Assembly (NCBI GenBank): GCA_037074765.1
Contig: JBAMDO010000047.1
Location: forward strand, 1-64,000
Source: Mansonella perstans
Taxonomy: Eukaryota; Nematoda; Chromadorea; Rhabditida; Onchocercidae
DNA: 64,000 nt
Direction of reading: 5' to 3'
The position numbers and the translations under genes were made by a program. Within the stretch, counting starts at the first letter, position 1; every line of letters starts with the position of its first letter. Shown here piece by piece: positions 15,121 through 29,201 of this stretch. The notes beneath the pieces were generated by a model that had not been told where the DNA came from, did not search any database, and worked only from the letters and a program-made list of their open reading frames with translations.

Positions 15121-15136
15121 TTTTTTTTTTTTGCAG
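15121..15136 (+). promoter_or_regulatory. Probable spliced-leader acceptor of the kinase gene
   Basis: A T-run followed by TTGCAG ends at 15136, 26 nt before the first Met codon of the kinase. No donor-bearing coding exon is seen upstream. A polypyrimidine-AG this close to a start codon is the usual form of a nematode trans-splice site. A cis-spliced 5' UTR exon is the alternative. Confidence 0.5.
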
Positions 15137-15162
15137 ACAAATTAGCAAATGCTTATTTTATC

Positions 15163-18100
15163 ATGCCGATCATGAATCGGCTGAAAAAGTTCATCCTTGG
15201 CTCAAATTTCAATAGTGATGGCCAGAAATCAGGTTTTGCTATTGGAAATAAGACTATTCCTGATATTGTTCGAATTGAAACAGATGTTTGCGAATACTGG
15301 ATATTGGATGAAGTGATCGGTGATGGTGCATTCGGTAGCGTTTATAAGGCGCGGTCAAAATTGGAGTCAGGAAGGTTGGCCGCTGCAAAGGTTATTTTAT
15401 TACGTATGTACGTTTTTTCTTTTTATCTCCTTTCACGTGTTTTATCTTGTGTAATTGATCAAATCCATTGTTGCAGGCAATGGAATTGGAAGAGGATGAA
15501 AGCCAAGATGTAATGGTTGAAGTATCAATTCTTACTCAGTGTAAACATCCAAATATTGTTGAACTTTATGATGCGTTCATCAAGGGTAATCGTATTACGG
15601 TAATCGTATTTATTCATTATAGTATTGAAAGAGCAGTTAATATAAGTGAAACTTGACATTTGTTTGAACTACAACATAATATATGTCGAAATAGTTTTAC
15701 TTTACGAGATTATAAAAGGCCCTACGCAATTTTCATATTGTAATAAACTATCAACGCAGATGCAAATGTTTGAGATAAAACTGTGTTAACATAGTCTTGT
15801 AATAATTTTTCCAATAAAGAATTTCAGAAAGTTAATGTTTTTTTTAATACAGCTTTTGTTGGAATATTGTGGTGGTGGTGCAGTGGACAGTATAATGATG
15901 GAGCTATCACGAAATCTTAGTGAGCAACAAATTCATTACATAATGAAAGAGATTCTGAAGGCGTTGGATTTTCTACATAGCAAAAATGTAATTCATCGAG
16001 ATTTAAAGGCTGGCAACGTGCTATTAACAAGCGATGCAAGAGTAAAATTGGGTCAGTTGTCTTCTCATCTTTTTTCAGATCTCATCAAAAGCAATCAGTT
16101 TTTTAATAGCTACATTTCGATGCTGGTAGTAGGAAGATACTTCACATGATTTACTCATTTTTGGTTAACCAGAAAGGTCTTGATTTCCTACAAAAGTAAT
16201 CGTTAATATTAAAGTCAATGAATTTTATATTTGCCAGTGATCTTAATTGCTTTTGATGTAATTTTTGGACGAAGCTGACAAGAAGTTAGTCTACTGCTTT
16301 ACTAAATTTAATTCCAGCTGATTTCGGTGTGTCAGCGCTATGCAAAGATGCTCGAGAGGTACGGTCGACATTCATAGGAACACCATATTGGTAAGTTGTA
16401 TTGTTGCTGTTTATGTTCCTATTCAACCTTCATGTGCTACATTGTAAAAGTGGTTCATTATTGTTCTTTCTAAATTGCTATATGAGAAATCAGATTTGGG
16501 TTGGGCAATAAAAGGTAGGACAATTGATGAACCAACTTTTTAAGACTTTTGAACAGTAAATAAGACCATTGGAACACTTTGTTGGTAAATTATGTTGTTG
16601 CTGTTTATATTCTATCCAAAAATGAAACATTAGGGCTTAATTAACAGTTCATTCTAACGAATTTGTGCTAATCTTTTTTGGGGCGGAACATTTTTTGAAA
16701 TTCTTTTAAAAATCGATATGTAACACACATTAATTTCTTCACTGAAACTTAGGTCTGGTATTTAGTAGTTTAAAAAAATCGATAATTAAATATTACATTA
16801 ATAGTTTCCACTTTCAAATCAATCCATTCTGGTTTTTTTATATTGACATTTGACGTTTAAAAGTAGTTTTCTTCATCGTGTTATTGTAATTGGAACAAGC
16901 TTTGTTGATTTTTCTTCAAAATGACTGAAATTTATCAGTTATAAATTCCCTTCTTGTGTATACAGGATGGCTCCGGAAGTAATGTTATGTGAAACGTTTC
17001 CGGAAAAGCATTATAATAAATTGGCTGATATTTGGAGTTTCGGGATAACTCTAATTGAAATGGCAGAAGGAAAACCACCTTATGCTGAAATGAATCCTGC
17101 AAAAGTCATTTTTAAAGTGGGTATAATTCTTTGTTTTCTTTGCATAAATGCGAAGCTTATAATCAGTTTGCTCATGATCAAAAAACAAAAGCAAAGATGA
17201 GGAGGAGAAAAGACGGAAAAAATTAGTGTTTGATGAACAGAATTTATAAAAGCTGTTTTTTTGATTGCAGTGATCAGACGGCATGATCTTTTCTTACAGC
17301 ATTCATTTTTGCTTTTAGGTCATAAAGGCAGATCCTCCTACACTGGAACATCCCAACCTCTGGTCTTCTAATTTTCGAGCTGTGGTTACCAAGTGTTTAA
17401 CAAAGGATCCCGGAAATAGACCAAGTGCCACTGATGTATTAACGGTTAGTAGGGTTTTTTCTACTTTGGAAATATTTCAAAAATTTCTCAAGTACTTTTG
17501 TCTAAAAGAATTTCTCTCGGTAGCAGTAAAGTGAAGATGGAAAATCTCAAATGAATCCTTAATTCATTTTTCTATCCTGTAAGAAGTACTGCTCTCTTGC
17601 TAGGTTTTTTTATGAATTATTTCCATTGAGATTTCTGCTCATTGTTTTATTTGTAACATGTATCACAAGAATAAAATAAGATTTAACATGAATAATTATG
17701 CCAGTTTTATTGTTCGTTAGTTAGTGTATTTTATGATAAGAAATGTAAAGAGATGAGCAAATTTTTGAAATCACATTTGGGATTTTGATTAATAGATGGT
17801 TTTCTAATTATTATAATTTTGTCTCTTTGTTATTTTGTCAAACTTTATTTCTACACAGAACTAAATTTTATTTAGCACCCATTTTTTGCACAACCGGGAT
17901 CAGTTCAATGTATACGTTCGCTGATTAGCGAAATGAATGCCGAACAAATAACAACAGAAGTGGTAATTGGCAGTGATTATGAAGCATTGTATGATGATGA
18001 CGATGATGATACAACTACAGTGAGTAGTATGGCAACAAACAGTGAAGTACGATTAAACAGTTTTTGTGATTGCTTTGTTTTCAAGAATCGTGAAGACTTG

Positions 18101-21100
18101 TCGCAGATTAGGCGTGTAGCATTTAAAGCTGTTTCCTTTCCGCAGTTATTGCTTTTTTGAAGATTCTTAATGGGGATTACTTTTCCGTGTTTTCCGTGGA
18201 TATCCTTTGCCCTTTTTAGGCTCAGCAGATCAACGATGCGAGCAGTGTGAGCGGTAAACAACGGCAGTCAGTTCTCTCTGTCACTGAACAGAAGATAGCA
18301 CCTCAAGTGGCAAAGTCCATTTCAAAATCAACAGTAACAAACGCTGGATCAACGACGGTTGTTGAGCTGGTACCATCGGAATGTATCGAAACAAATAATA
18401 TTACTAATTCTAATTTATCATCGCCTTTATTATCAGCAAAGAAACAACGTGCACCAAGTTTACCAGCAAAGGATGAAAATAATTCGGAAAAAGAGAAAAA
18501 CACGGTATGTTATTTGGCAGTGCGCGTGTTTTTCACGAATTTTATTTTAATTAATTTAGTTTCTGTTTCAACTGTAATTCTTCTCGTTTGAAGAAACACA
18601 TTCATTTTTTATATTTAAAGTATGTTTTAGGTTGCAATAGTTGAAATAAATGCTGACGGCCAAGATAAACCAAGGTTTCTCAAAAGGTCGAGTAGTGCGG
18701 GAAGTTGCAAAAGTTCGGGGTATGGACATCATCGTGCAGCTGTCATAGCTCTCAGTGATCTCGATAAAGCGTTGAATCTGGAAGAGGAACTATTTTGCCA
18801 AAATAATGGCGACGGTATGTTGGGATATTGTTTTTTTTCTATAATCGTTGATTTATTAGTTTAGTAGATACTTGGTTGACTGGTATATATTGATCACCAT
18901 GAAGCATTGATAACATTAGAGAAGGAATTGAAGATTTTAGCTTTAGTTAAGTTCAGTCATGATTGAAATCACATCTGGAATGGAAAGGAGCAATAATTTG
19001 GAAAAATATTGTACCGAAGGCTCCTTGGCAAGGAGGAATCTATGAGAGACTAATTGGGTTAACGAAAAATGCATTAAAAAAAGCCATTGGCAGAAAATTC
19101 CTAGCAGAAATAGAATTAGTGTTAATTCATTTCTGCATCATCAGTTCTTTAATATTTGAAATTCTTGAACTGATGTGAATTTCTGTTTTTCTTTCTATGT
19201 CTCTCTATAAAATAAATAGTATAATCCATCTGTGTCGTAAGATAATAAGTGTTACAGCTATCAAACTGTGGATTTCTTGCAAGTTTTGGAAATTCTTTAA
19301 TTTTTGTTCTAGGTGACGTATCTCCAATACCAGCTCTATCATCAAGTCCTGATTTTTTGTTATCTGAGTGTTCCGATTCAGTTTTGCCCATACCATCTGT
19401 CTCAGGAGCTGCAACTTCTGTCAGCAATAAAATCGAGAATACTTCAAATCAGAGTTTGATTGCTTATCCTGAGTCCGACGTAAAAGATGATGCAGTCGGT
19501 TAATACTTTACTCCTTTTCATGAAGTTGTTGGGAGATAAACTTAGAAAAAATGCATTTTAAGTTATATTGTTATGAGATAGCTTAGAAACAATGCATTTT
19601 AAGTTGTAAGTTGCTTTAATTCATTGAAGTGTCAAATTCAAGCGGTGTTCAAGGATGTTTTTTTATGTAAATTTAGCACTGAAATCGGATGGTTCGAAGC
19701 CAGTTCATCGAATTCCTGATATTATTTCTGAAGAGCAACTTCACGGCCAGTTACTGGGGCGACCCACCACGGTATGGTATTTCTTTGTTCATTATGGCTG
19801 CAATATTCAGTGTTAGGAAATGGAATTAAAGAATAATTTGAAATTTAGGTTGAAATCACCGAAACAGGGGCTGTTGTGACAACATCGAATGCTCCGCTCA
19901 ATAAGAAATTGATTGAAACCAATGCTCAAGTCACATTGGAACGGCCAAATGCTACGCAGGAAGCTGATTTCGTGCATTCATTGAAAGTTGAGGATAGCCA
20001 ACAGTTGAAAGTGAAGGTAAAAATTTAATCTATTATGCATTCCATCCTTATATTTTTTACTGAATTTTTCAAATTCAAATTCAATGTTCTAATTTTTAGA
20101 ATCTTTTCTTTTCTTTGTTTTGTTTCTTCGGCTGAAGTAATCCTGATGATGATTCCTAAGTTAACTTAAACTCGGTTTCGTTGGAGGGAATTTTGGCGCT
20201 TCATAATATCATTAGAATATTTCACTGCTTTGTTATGTTCTTAAGATCACCTTTTGCAAAAAATGTTTCAAGTAAGAAACCAATTTTTAGCGAAATTATC
20301 CTCTTTATGAGTTTTTTGCTAGCCTCTTAATAACAATACTATAAGTGAATTCTTTCTAAATACCATTTTAATGATTGCAATTTATAAGCTTTTTAGGATT
20401 CTTCATTGGTTTCTTCGAGTCATGTCTTTTGATATAAGTTGTAAAATACTTTTTTTTGGTTGATGTTTATTCTGCTTCATTGTTATACGTCTAATCTTGT
20501 TAATTATCTCCAGTTTTCCTTTAGGTTTCCGAAAAAGAAGTCGCTGTTCCAGAATCGATTCTTGAGGAAAAAATCCGATCATTTAAACAACAGAATGATG
20601 TTAGTCACAGTGATTTATTTGCTGTTTTAAGCAATTAATGGCTCTTTTTACTACTTGCTTGATTTATCAATTACTATAGCTTACAACTTATGTTAAATTG
20701 GTTATTGTATAATGGTAACTGGGATGAATATATAAATCTCGTAAGTTAAGTTACTTTATCAATTCAGTCATCCTTTTTCTCTCGTATTTGCCTCTACTTT
20801 CTTTAGAATTTTTATTGGCAACTGGTCATAAGGAATAATTTTTGCAGTATATCAAGCAGCAACCAAACATTCCGAAAATAGAAAAGAAAAAAGATTCATA
20901 TAAATCTTTCGATTCTCTTTTGAAGGTTACGTTATATTAATTTGAAATTTAACTGTTTTTGGCAAATATCCTAATGACTTTCCAAGATTCTGAAAAAATT
21001 TTTATGCTCATCTCATATAGGTGAAACAGTATGCAAAAACTAAGAAATTTGAAAGGAATAACAAACTTAGTTCATGAATTTGGGATTTTAAGATTTAGCA

Positions 21101-24100
21101 TTAATCGTTTCGTTGTGGTTTGATCCTTAATTTTGATGAATCAAATTATTCAAATGTCTAATTTTAATCTTGTCGAAAATTTTAGATTGAGAATGACGAA
21201 TCTGCGAGTTCTACTGCCTCATCGCGGTGTCTGTCACAGTCACAGGTTATTTCTCCAGTAAAGTAACACTTGAAGAGATCCATTTTTTTATTTCATTAAG
21301 TTTAAGCGAAACATGAACGACAGTATCTTCCTAAAAAGAGTACATTATCTTTGTTGTACATTTAATGTTAGTCTCTTTTAGCTTATCGATGTGGTAGCTA
21401 TTAATCACAATTTATCTGCCTGTTCTGATAAAAATTTGAATAATGAGAATTACTCTCTTCCTTGATTTTTATCCTGATTTTCACTTTTTAAGGTAATTAA
21501 TGTAACGGATGGCTCTGAATTTCAGGCACGTTCACGTCATTTAATACAGGTTGGTCTTAATTCTGCAGTAGGCGCAAATTATCCCGCAGGTAAATTACCT
21601 CTGGGTGTTTCGCTGTCAACAGATCATTTAAATATTCCTGCAATACGAACAGTCCATAAGCACATTTCTAATTCTGTTTTGCAGGTATTTTATTATGTTT
21701 ATATTTGTATATATAAGAATAAAAATTGTATTTGCTAATTTATAGGCGAATTTTTCATATTTCTATTATAATTTGCTTTTGTTATAATTTTGAATATTAT
21801 TTATTTTGACAGAATGACATCGCAAAATTGGTAGAAACTGACAATCTGATTAATCAAAATTACTATTATGGAAAATCAACATCGGAAAAGGTTAAGTTCT
21901 GTTGTAGTTTAAGATTCGTTTTATTCATTTTTTGAACTAGTTTATAATAAGGTAAAGTCTCGGGGTTGACTCATGTACTCCTATTTTGAGAGGAATTCAT
22001 GATTTTAATTCTCCAGCTAATGTAATGATAAAGTTCCAGAATTTTTGTTTCTACTTCGTTTTTAATTTTTTGTCAGAAAATTTTGATCTGTTCTGTTAGA
22101 TGAAGAATAATACTTCTACAATAAGTAAAACAGAAGAAATTTCGAATTTTAAAAAATCTTATTTTTGCAGAGTTCTCCTCTTATGGAGAATAAGCAACTG
22201 CTGAAACAACATTTTATTCAACCTGGATTCAAGGTCCCTTTCTCTAACGCTCCGATGAAAATAGTGACTAGTACTACACAACTTTCTGATATACCGTCTA
22301 AGACTTGTGCAGTATCAACTAATGACAAAGGAGCGGAAAAGACTATCATTGAGATCCGTCGGCCGTTATCATATCCGGAAAGCAGTAATAAACAAGTGAC
22401 TGCTCGAAAAGTAAGTATTGTAACTTTTAAACGAAAACGAAGCTTGACGCATCAAATCCGGGGAATGTTCCCTACAGTAAACAAAATTGCATTAAACATA
22501 TTTTCCATGGTGGACTATCTAATCCGCTTTTTATGCTTCTATAGAGTTTTGTCTGTTTGTTCTACTTGAATGAAAAATTTAAGGTTGTTTCTGTTTCTGA
22601 ATCCCGTGGCGGTTCATCCTCATCTCAGGCAGCACAATTGTTCGCACGACATAGTGCTGTTGTTACTACAAAAGCTAATGACTATGCCCGATGGCAAGAA
22701 CAAAATCGGAATGTACTTAGGGATCAGGTAAACCAAATTGCACAGTAGTTTCATTATATTTAATTAAATTTAAAAATATAATGTTAATAATTACAGAATC
22801 AAAATTGTAATCGGTTAATTGTGGATCGGACTCAAGAACAAAATAAAGTGAATCTGAAGAACATAATTGAACAGAAAAAGAATAATCCAGGAAATCAAAA
22901 TGGTGTTCTTCCAGGTCATCACCAACTTACGCCCACAACAAGTAACAAGAGAAAGGAAATGCAACTGGTAAAAAACCTAATTTTATTTCTTCTTAGTTGA
23001 TCATATTGATTAAAATTTCAATGGATTTTGGAGAGTTAAATTTTCCTACCAGTCATTGTCTTCATAAGATCCTCCTTGAATATAATTATTAATGCTGAAA
23101 AAAAGGTAACCTGTAAGATCGGAATGCTGTTGGACATGTTCAAAGATTTTAAGCAAGCTTACAGATTAATTCATTTTTTTCTTATCAGCAGCTGATGATT
23201 TTGAAATGAGCAAGAGAGAGGTCGTCTTTTGATCATCTTCTGATGACTTCATTGGATACTTTGGAACATACACTTGATGATAAAGTGATGATACAACAAA
23301 ATAGCTCATTTTAGGAACACGAATATGATTATTTTGGAACAGCATCATCAAGTTCGTCAAATTCCAGTAAACATTTTCAGCGACCCAATTATGAGGGCAA
23401 ATTCGGTGAGGTAAATAATTTCATTTTGTTCATTTTTTGTTTGTAAATATCTGGTGAGAATTTTGCAGCAATATTAAAAATGGAATATTGATGAGTCTGT
23501 CAACCAACTTCACATTTAATACTTTTGTTTTTTGTTTTTTATAGTTACTTTTGCATAATTTTGAGTGCTAATGTTTTGTTAGTTCAAAAAGTAGGAAAAG
23601 TCATGAAATAACTTTTACTCTTATCTTTAATAATTTCCATAGTTGCTAAAAATAACTGCTTGGTTTTCAATGAAAGTGACTGCCTCTGTTAATTTGAAAG
23701 CTAAATTCACTATTACTGGATTTTTTCTTTTTGCAGCGTGATAGTTCTAGTTTCCTGGCAGTTACTGCTGCTAGTGGTGGTGTAACATCGACTAATGCGG
23801 TGGTAGTATCTGAATCGGTGATACCTGTATCGCGGGCCGTACTAACTATTCCACCTCCAGAACCGCCAGTAGATTATTATGAAAATAATAAAAATGGCAT
23901 TAATTCTGGCAGGAAATCATCAAGCTCACAACAGAAAGTTTCAGCTATCAAAAAGCCAATGGGAAATGGAGAAGGAGTAAGTTAATTTTGTTAATTGACT
24001 TTTTTTTTGTTACTTCTAATCCTTTTGAGATTAAATGCGAATCACAACTATGAAACGTGATTAAAAAGTTAAAGCGAAATGAGCTGAATCACTATTATTC

Positions 24101-27100
24101 ATAATAAAAAGTGTTTAGAATAAGCAGTCACTTGGTGTGGTGAATTGGTCTCTTACTTCGCAATTATTTTTCATTATAAATAACTATGATTTAGTAATAT
24201 TCATTTCGGTTTAGTTCCATGATCACCTACAACATTTATGGTTTTTTAGTGATCTCAAAAAAAAGCTAATAATATCGAATTTGTTACCATCATCCTTTAA
24301 ATCACTTGCAATAATCATTTGGTTAGATCTCACTTTCTGATAAGGGAATAATGAATTGGAATCAGCATTTTTTAGAATCAAATATTCATTTCCAAAAAAA
24401 AAAATGAAAGTTTCCAGATTTCAAACACTGGTGGATCAATCGTTGGAGCACGACACTCACCGCATCGTCAAACTGTAACCAAGAAAACTCGAGTGTACGT
24501 TGTCGACGGTGTTCAGATGACATCAACGTCGCATCAAGTATTTGGAGTAAAACAAGATTATGAGTTGAGGTTGGATTTAGAATATTTAAAAATTTAGAAA
24601 AAAGAATTTTGGAATCCAAGTTCCTGTTTTTTAAGTCTTCATCACGAATTTCACCACGACTGCTGTAAGAATTTCAAATCTTTACAGACTTAAACAAGTT
24701 TTTGCATCATCTTGATAAATGAGCGATTAAAATTTGATTTCTATACAGGAGACTGTAGTACAGTGCAAGAAATTTTAAGTGTTAAATATGTTTGCTGCTT
24801 CACTTCTGTTTTCAGAAAGATAAGGATGCATTTTCTTAAATGCATTAAAAAATAAATTAGAGATCTATTTCCAGTTTCTATTCTTAATATTCGCATTTTT
24901 TTATTGGACATCAAATTTGCTAATTTTTGAAGTTTTTTATAGTCTTATACCACGTTATTATATATCAGTCTATGGTGATTGGTCAGTCTTTCAGTTAATT
25001 TTACGTTGTTGTCAAATTTTCCTTCATATTTTAATATTTGTTGCTAAAAGTTGTTCCGCTCGCCGTATGTTCGTTTCTCTGCATGTTTGTGATTGTGTGT
25101 TAAGCCCGTATGTTTGTGTATTTCGTCATTTTGTCTATAGCTCTAAAATGATCTTGAAATGGATAGCACTGAAATTTGCTTACATCTGAGTCGATATACC
25201 GAAGGATTTTTAGTGATTCGATTTCTGTTGTTAAATGTTTTATATTGTGAAATTGTGATGTGTTTGTTCTAGATATTGATTTATTCAATTATATTCTCAT
25301 CTTCACTTTCTTTGTTTTCAGGAAGCATCAATTACATGAGTTACGTCGTCTACAGCGTGAGGAAGCACGTCAACAGCGTGACTTGAATGCAAAGGCCGAA
25401 GCATTGCGCAGCGAACAAATAAAACGTTTTGCTATAGATAAAGAAGTAACATTTCATTTATAATTTTGGAAGTTTTTCTCCTCTGACTTGTTAATGCAGA
25501 AGAGCATGTAATTTATTTGATTTATAGATATGAAAATAAGATAGAATAAGTGATTATAATCTACTGCAAAAATTATTTGGTTAGATTTTAGTAGATAATC
25601 TTAGTTGCTTTAGAATATCTACAAAAAAACGGACATTGAGTTGCAAATATTGGCTCGAACGCAGAAAAGACAGTTAAAAGAGTGCGAAGAAATACATAAT
25701 GAAGATATGAAGCAGTCATTGAAGAGGATGCAGATTGACCAGGTCGGTGTCAGCTTTCTTTATTCTTATTGTTACCCTTAGTTGCTTACAATCGAGCATT
25801 GGGAATATTTTGATTAAGTATCCTGACTTCTTTTTAATACAGTACCACTTCTATATAGATGTCTTTATCGAATGAAATTCAGCAGAATTTCAACTTTTCA
25901 ATTGCTTCCAAGAACTTATTGATTATTCAGTGCAATACAGTAGTAAGTAATCTAGATAGAACTGGGTTTTCGAAAAAACCATTGACAGTTACCTTATTAG
26001 TTGCTTAAACTTCAACGTTTTATTCTTGCATTTTAGGAACGTGATTTACGTATATTTCGCGAGCAACTGAGACAGGAACAACGTGATCTGAAAATGGAGA
26101 TGGAAGCTGTCCCGAAAAGTCAACGTAAAGATTGTTACCGTATGCGGAAGGAACAGCTGGATAGTGACCAACAAAAGAGAGTAGGCATTAATTCAAGCTG
26201 TTATATGAATACTTATCACATAAATTACTTTGTAAAAAGTGTTTTATTCCCGCACCATCTAAATCAATATTATTTTTAAGGAAATGAACTTCATCACTGA
26301 ACAGCAATCCGAACAAGCAGCACGCTTGACACGTGTCCAACTGGATCATAAAATGAAGATTTTGCAAATTGAAAAAAATTTTCAGCAACAAAAGCATGCC
26401 ATTTTAAGGTTTTTTTTTTCTCAGCTATTATTGAATTATGATTGAATGTGAACAAGTGTAATTTCTGACTTGAGTTGAAAATTTCTGACTTTTTTTCATT
26501 TAGTTTTTTTGTGCAGATATTTGGAAATTAAAAGTTCATCGCGTTATTAGGATTTTGAAAGGAACCCGCTCATTTTTATTTATACTTTATTTTACATTTG
26601 CTAAACATTCATTATCAAATAATAGTTGGCATCCTTTTAGAATTCTTTTATTACTTTGTTTCAGATCACGTGAAGCTTCAGAATGGGATCTAGAAGAGAA
26701 GCAACTGGCTGAACGTCATCATCTCAATAAACAGGAGCTGAAAGATCGTTTTTATCTACAAAGAACTCAAATGCTTGCTCGGCATCAAAGAGTGAGTCAG
26801 TACACAAACATGTAATAGTAAACTTTTATATGGTTCATTCATTTTCCTCAATAATTACTATTTCGCATTACTACAGGAGTTGGATCATATGCGCCGTGTA
26901 AATGAAATGGGCGAAGAGGAGCAAATACGTTTGTATGCCAATTTTAAAAAACGTTTGCCCAAAGATTTTCGTACCGAATCCAAAACTCGGATTGCCATGT
27001 TCAAAGAAAGTCTGCGTATTTCTTGTCAGGTAGCAAAAATTCAAGTGTAACTTACGTAAAAACGAATATCATTTATTTAATTTCCTCATCTATATACAAA

Positions 27101-28105
27101 TCTTGCCTTCTTTAGAAAGATGATCCTGCAACGCTCAATGAAAAGATACGAGCGTTCGAAGAGAAAGAAAAACAGCGTGTACGAAATGCACTGGAAGAAC
27201 ATGAAACTAAATATACTAAAAAACTGAAGGAATTGAAGGAGAAAAATGCAACAGCTATACGGGAATTAGAAGAGATTCATGTCAGTTCAGTTTCTTTTCA
27301 AATGAATTTTTTTCTCATAACTGCTGTTTCATACCTGAATTTCTTAAATGTCGTTGTATTTAATTTTCCTCTTAATATACAAGTGTCAAAAAAAATATAA
27401 CAGCATGCAAAAACGATTTGTGTTTGAATCAAATTATGTAAATCAAAGTGAGGTAAATATATCACTGTTTAAATCTATTATTTGTGCAGAGTGAGAAGCG
27501 TAAAGTGCTATTGGAAGCAGAGGAAAACAAAATGGAAATGTACGAGAAAGAATATGAACAAGTGATAGCTGATTGGAAAGCTGGCTTGCCTATCAGAAAA
27601 CAGGTATATTTTTTTTGCGATTCTTCAATAGGTATTTGGGTCTGTCTCGAGAGCAGAATAAATGAAATTTAACATCGTGAAATATGAAGTCTTTTGGCCG
27701 ACAAAATGCAGACGATTTTGTAGAAGCATTTCGAACATTTACTAGTTTTTCGGAAATGTTGCTTGTTTTGCTTGAAATGTTGCGTTGGATTACGACTTAG
27801 CACAACCGAATATTGCAGGTACTGGAAGCAGAATTTGCTCGTGAGCTCGATGAAATAGAAGTGTTCTACAGGAAAGAGAATGCGCAGTCACAGCAGTTGC
27901 CTGCAACAGTTACTCCAACTAGTTCCATGTCAAGTACGACACTTTTACAATTTTATTATTGAAGTTTCTTTTAGATTGCAATTCGTACAACCGATTTAAA
28001 TGATTTTTTTATGTTCTCTATAGTCTCTTGGACTTGGATAATATGAACAGATCATTTTTTCTAGGTAGACAAGAAATAATTGTTGGACCACCGACGCAGC
28101 AGTGA
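15163..28105 (+). CDS. gck-4: Ste20-family SLK/STK10 (LOK)-type serine/threonine kinase, complete
   Basis: 33 exons, phase-consistent throughout, 1584 residues. Exons: 15163-15390, 15477-15599, 15853-16051, 16318-16390, 16966-17116, 17319-17444, 17876-18046, 18220-18504, 18631-18814, 19313-19498, 19677-19771, 19849-20016, 20525-20599, 20848-20925, 21186-21245, 21493-21684, 21813-21890, 22171-22410, 22584-22727, 22797-22967, 23315-23410, 23737-23976, 24418-24569, 25322-25445, 25614-25742, 26037-26180, 26281-26408, 26665-26791, 26877-27029, 27116-27280, 27490-27603, 27819-27933, 28065-28105. Kinase domain (about 47-303): glycine loop GDGAFGSV (53-60), Lys76 in AAAK, Glu91, HRDLKAGN (165-172), DFG (185-187), GTPYWMAPE (204-212), HPFF at its end. 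An acidic, Ser/Thr-rich linker follows. From about 1122 comes the PKK-type coiled coil, opened by KKTRVYVVDGVQ, the signature of SLK/LOK tails. In other animals these kinases phosphorylate ERM proteins at the cell cortex. The domain lacks two residues after AAAK relative to the mammalian pattern, because the only in-phase donor follows AAAK. Exon 10 uses a weak GTTAAT donor. Confidence 0.93.
16379..16625. repeat. Partial duplication of a kinase exon-4 donor region inside its intron
   Basis: The exon-4/intron junction (GGAACACCATATTGGTAAGT and the following GTTGCTGTTTAT, from 16379) recurs in degraded form at about 16572 (GGAACACTTTGTTGGTAAAT, then GTTGCTGTTTAT). This looks like an old internal duplication of about 50 bp carrying a decayed copy of the exon end. 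Confidence 0.6.
18963..19115 (+). mobile_element. Fragment of BEL/Pao-type retrotransposon integrase
   Basis: Within the intron between kinase exons 9 and 10, a sense-strand frame of about 50 residues contains PKAPWQGGIYERLIGLTKNA followed by LKKAIGRK. This is the pattern of the C-terminal part of the integrase region in BEL/Pao LTR elements. No flanking LTR, protease or reverse transcriptase is visible, and similarity stops after about 50 residues, so it is a fossil fragment. Confidence 0.75.
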
Positions 28106-28320
28106 TTGACAACAGGTCGGTCTCTTGAAGAGGATAACTTGTAGCACAAGAAGCTATGTGATATTACTGATATATTCTGGAAATTTGTTGCATATTATTT
28201 ATATTATGATTATTGAACAGTGCCTAATTCATATAGTGGTATTTATTGGTATTTTGTAATAATTGATTTGTACATGAGCTTAACTTCAGTTCACTTGTCT
28301 CGGGAAAATTGTCAGGTGAG

Positions 28321-28387
28321 AATAAATGAATTGCTGACGACCTAAATTGATCTCAGTATATATTGGCTGCCTTTTCCCTCAAATAAA
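28321..28387 (+). terminator. Kinase gene poly(A) signals
   Basis: AATAAA hexamers at 28321-28326 and 28382-28387 lie 216 and 277 nt after the kinase stop codon, a typical distance for a nematode 3' UTR. No other strand-matched gene ends nearby. Confidence 0.5.
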
Positions 28388-28389
28388 AT

Positions 28390-29200
28390 ACAGGATCATA
28401 TAAAATAATGTTATTATGCTTGTTTATTTTTCTTTTAAATCATATTCTTGCTTCTCTTTCCGTTCGCTTATGGTCAACTTGCATTCCTGTTTATAACAAA
28501 TTATTTTTACAGTGTTAAGCTCATGTTCAATTGTTAAGCCTTTAAGTTCAGTTGTTGATCCTTCACTTCAAGCTCAAGAGAAATGAAAGCATTTGTTGCA
28601 TTAGGTAATGAATTTTAATTAGAAGGATTTCTGCAAAAAAGTAAGGTAAAAGGGCAGCTTACTATTTATAAAATAAAATATTCTTGTTCATTTGGTTGAA
28701 CCTCGACTATATTAGGCAATTTCGTTGTAAATTTAATTTCTGAGAAAAAGAATGGTGAGATATTTCCGGGATTATATAGCATCAAATTGTTCTGCATATT
28801 ATATTTTGGGAAATTTGTGGAAATATTTTGTTACAGATGTTGGAGAAAGCATTGAGATAACATTTCCCTTTTTTTTTTCAATATGCTTTATCAAAAATGA
28901 TAGCTATTTCACCGGGATTTCATTGGTGAACGTGAAATATGTTGAGCTTAAATAAATGCTCCTCTTTCTTATGTTTCGCAAAAGTTAGCAATCAATCAAC
29001 AATTTATTTTGATTAATATATTCCCGAAACCATGATATCTTTAATGACCTTCGTTGAGGTCAAGTAAATTGAAATTATAGTGAATAAAAACATGAAAACA
29101 AAGTGAGAAAGCAGCCACAACGATCACAGTGTAAAAATTAAAGCATGAATAGATGACCTGAAGCAATAAGTAAACCTAAAAATACCTTATGACAGATAAA
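28390..29200. other. Intergenic stretch between convergent genes
   Basis: Lies between the kinase 3' end (+) and the region downstream of the INPP4-type gene (-). One 67-codon frame at 28752 has no splice context or recognisable composition. I see no gene. Confidence 0.55.
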
Positions 29201-29201
29201 T

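Noticed and set aside
24917..25189. 90-codon hydrophobic Cys-containing plus-strand frame
   Set aside because: It sits wholly within the intron between kinase exons 23 and 24, with no family motif and no phase-compatible splice sites.
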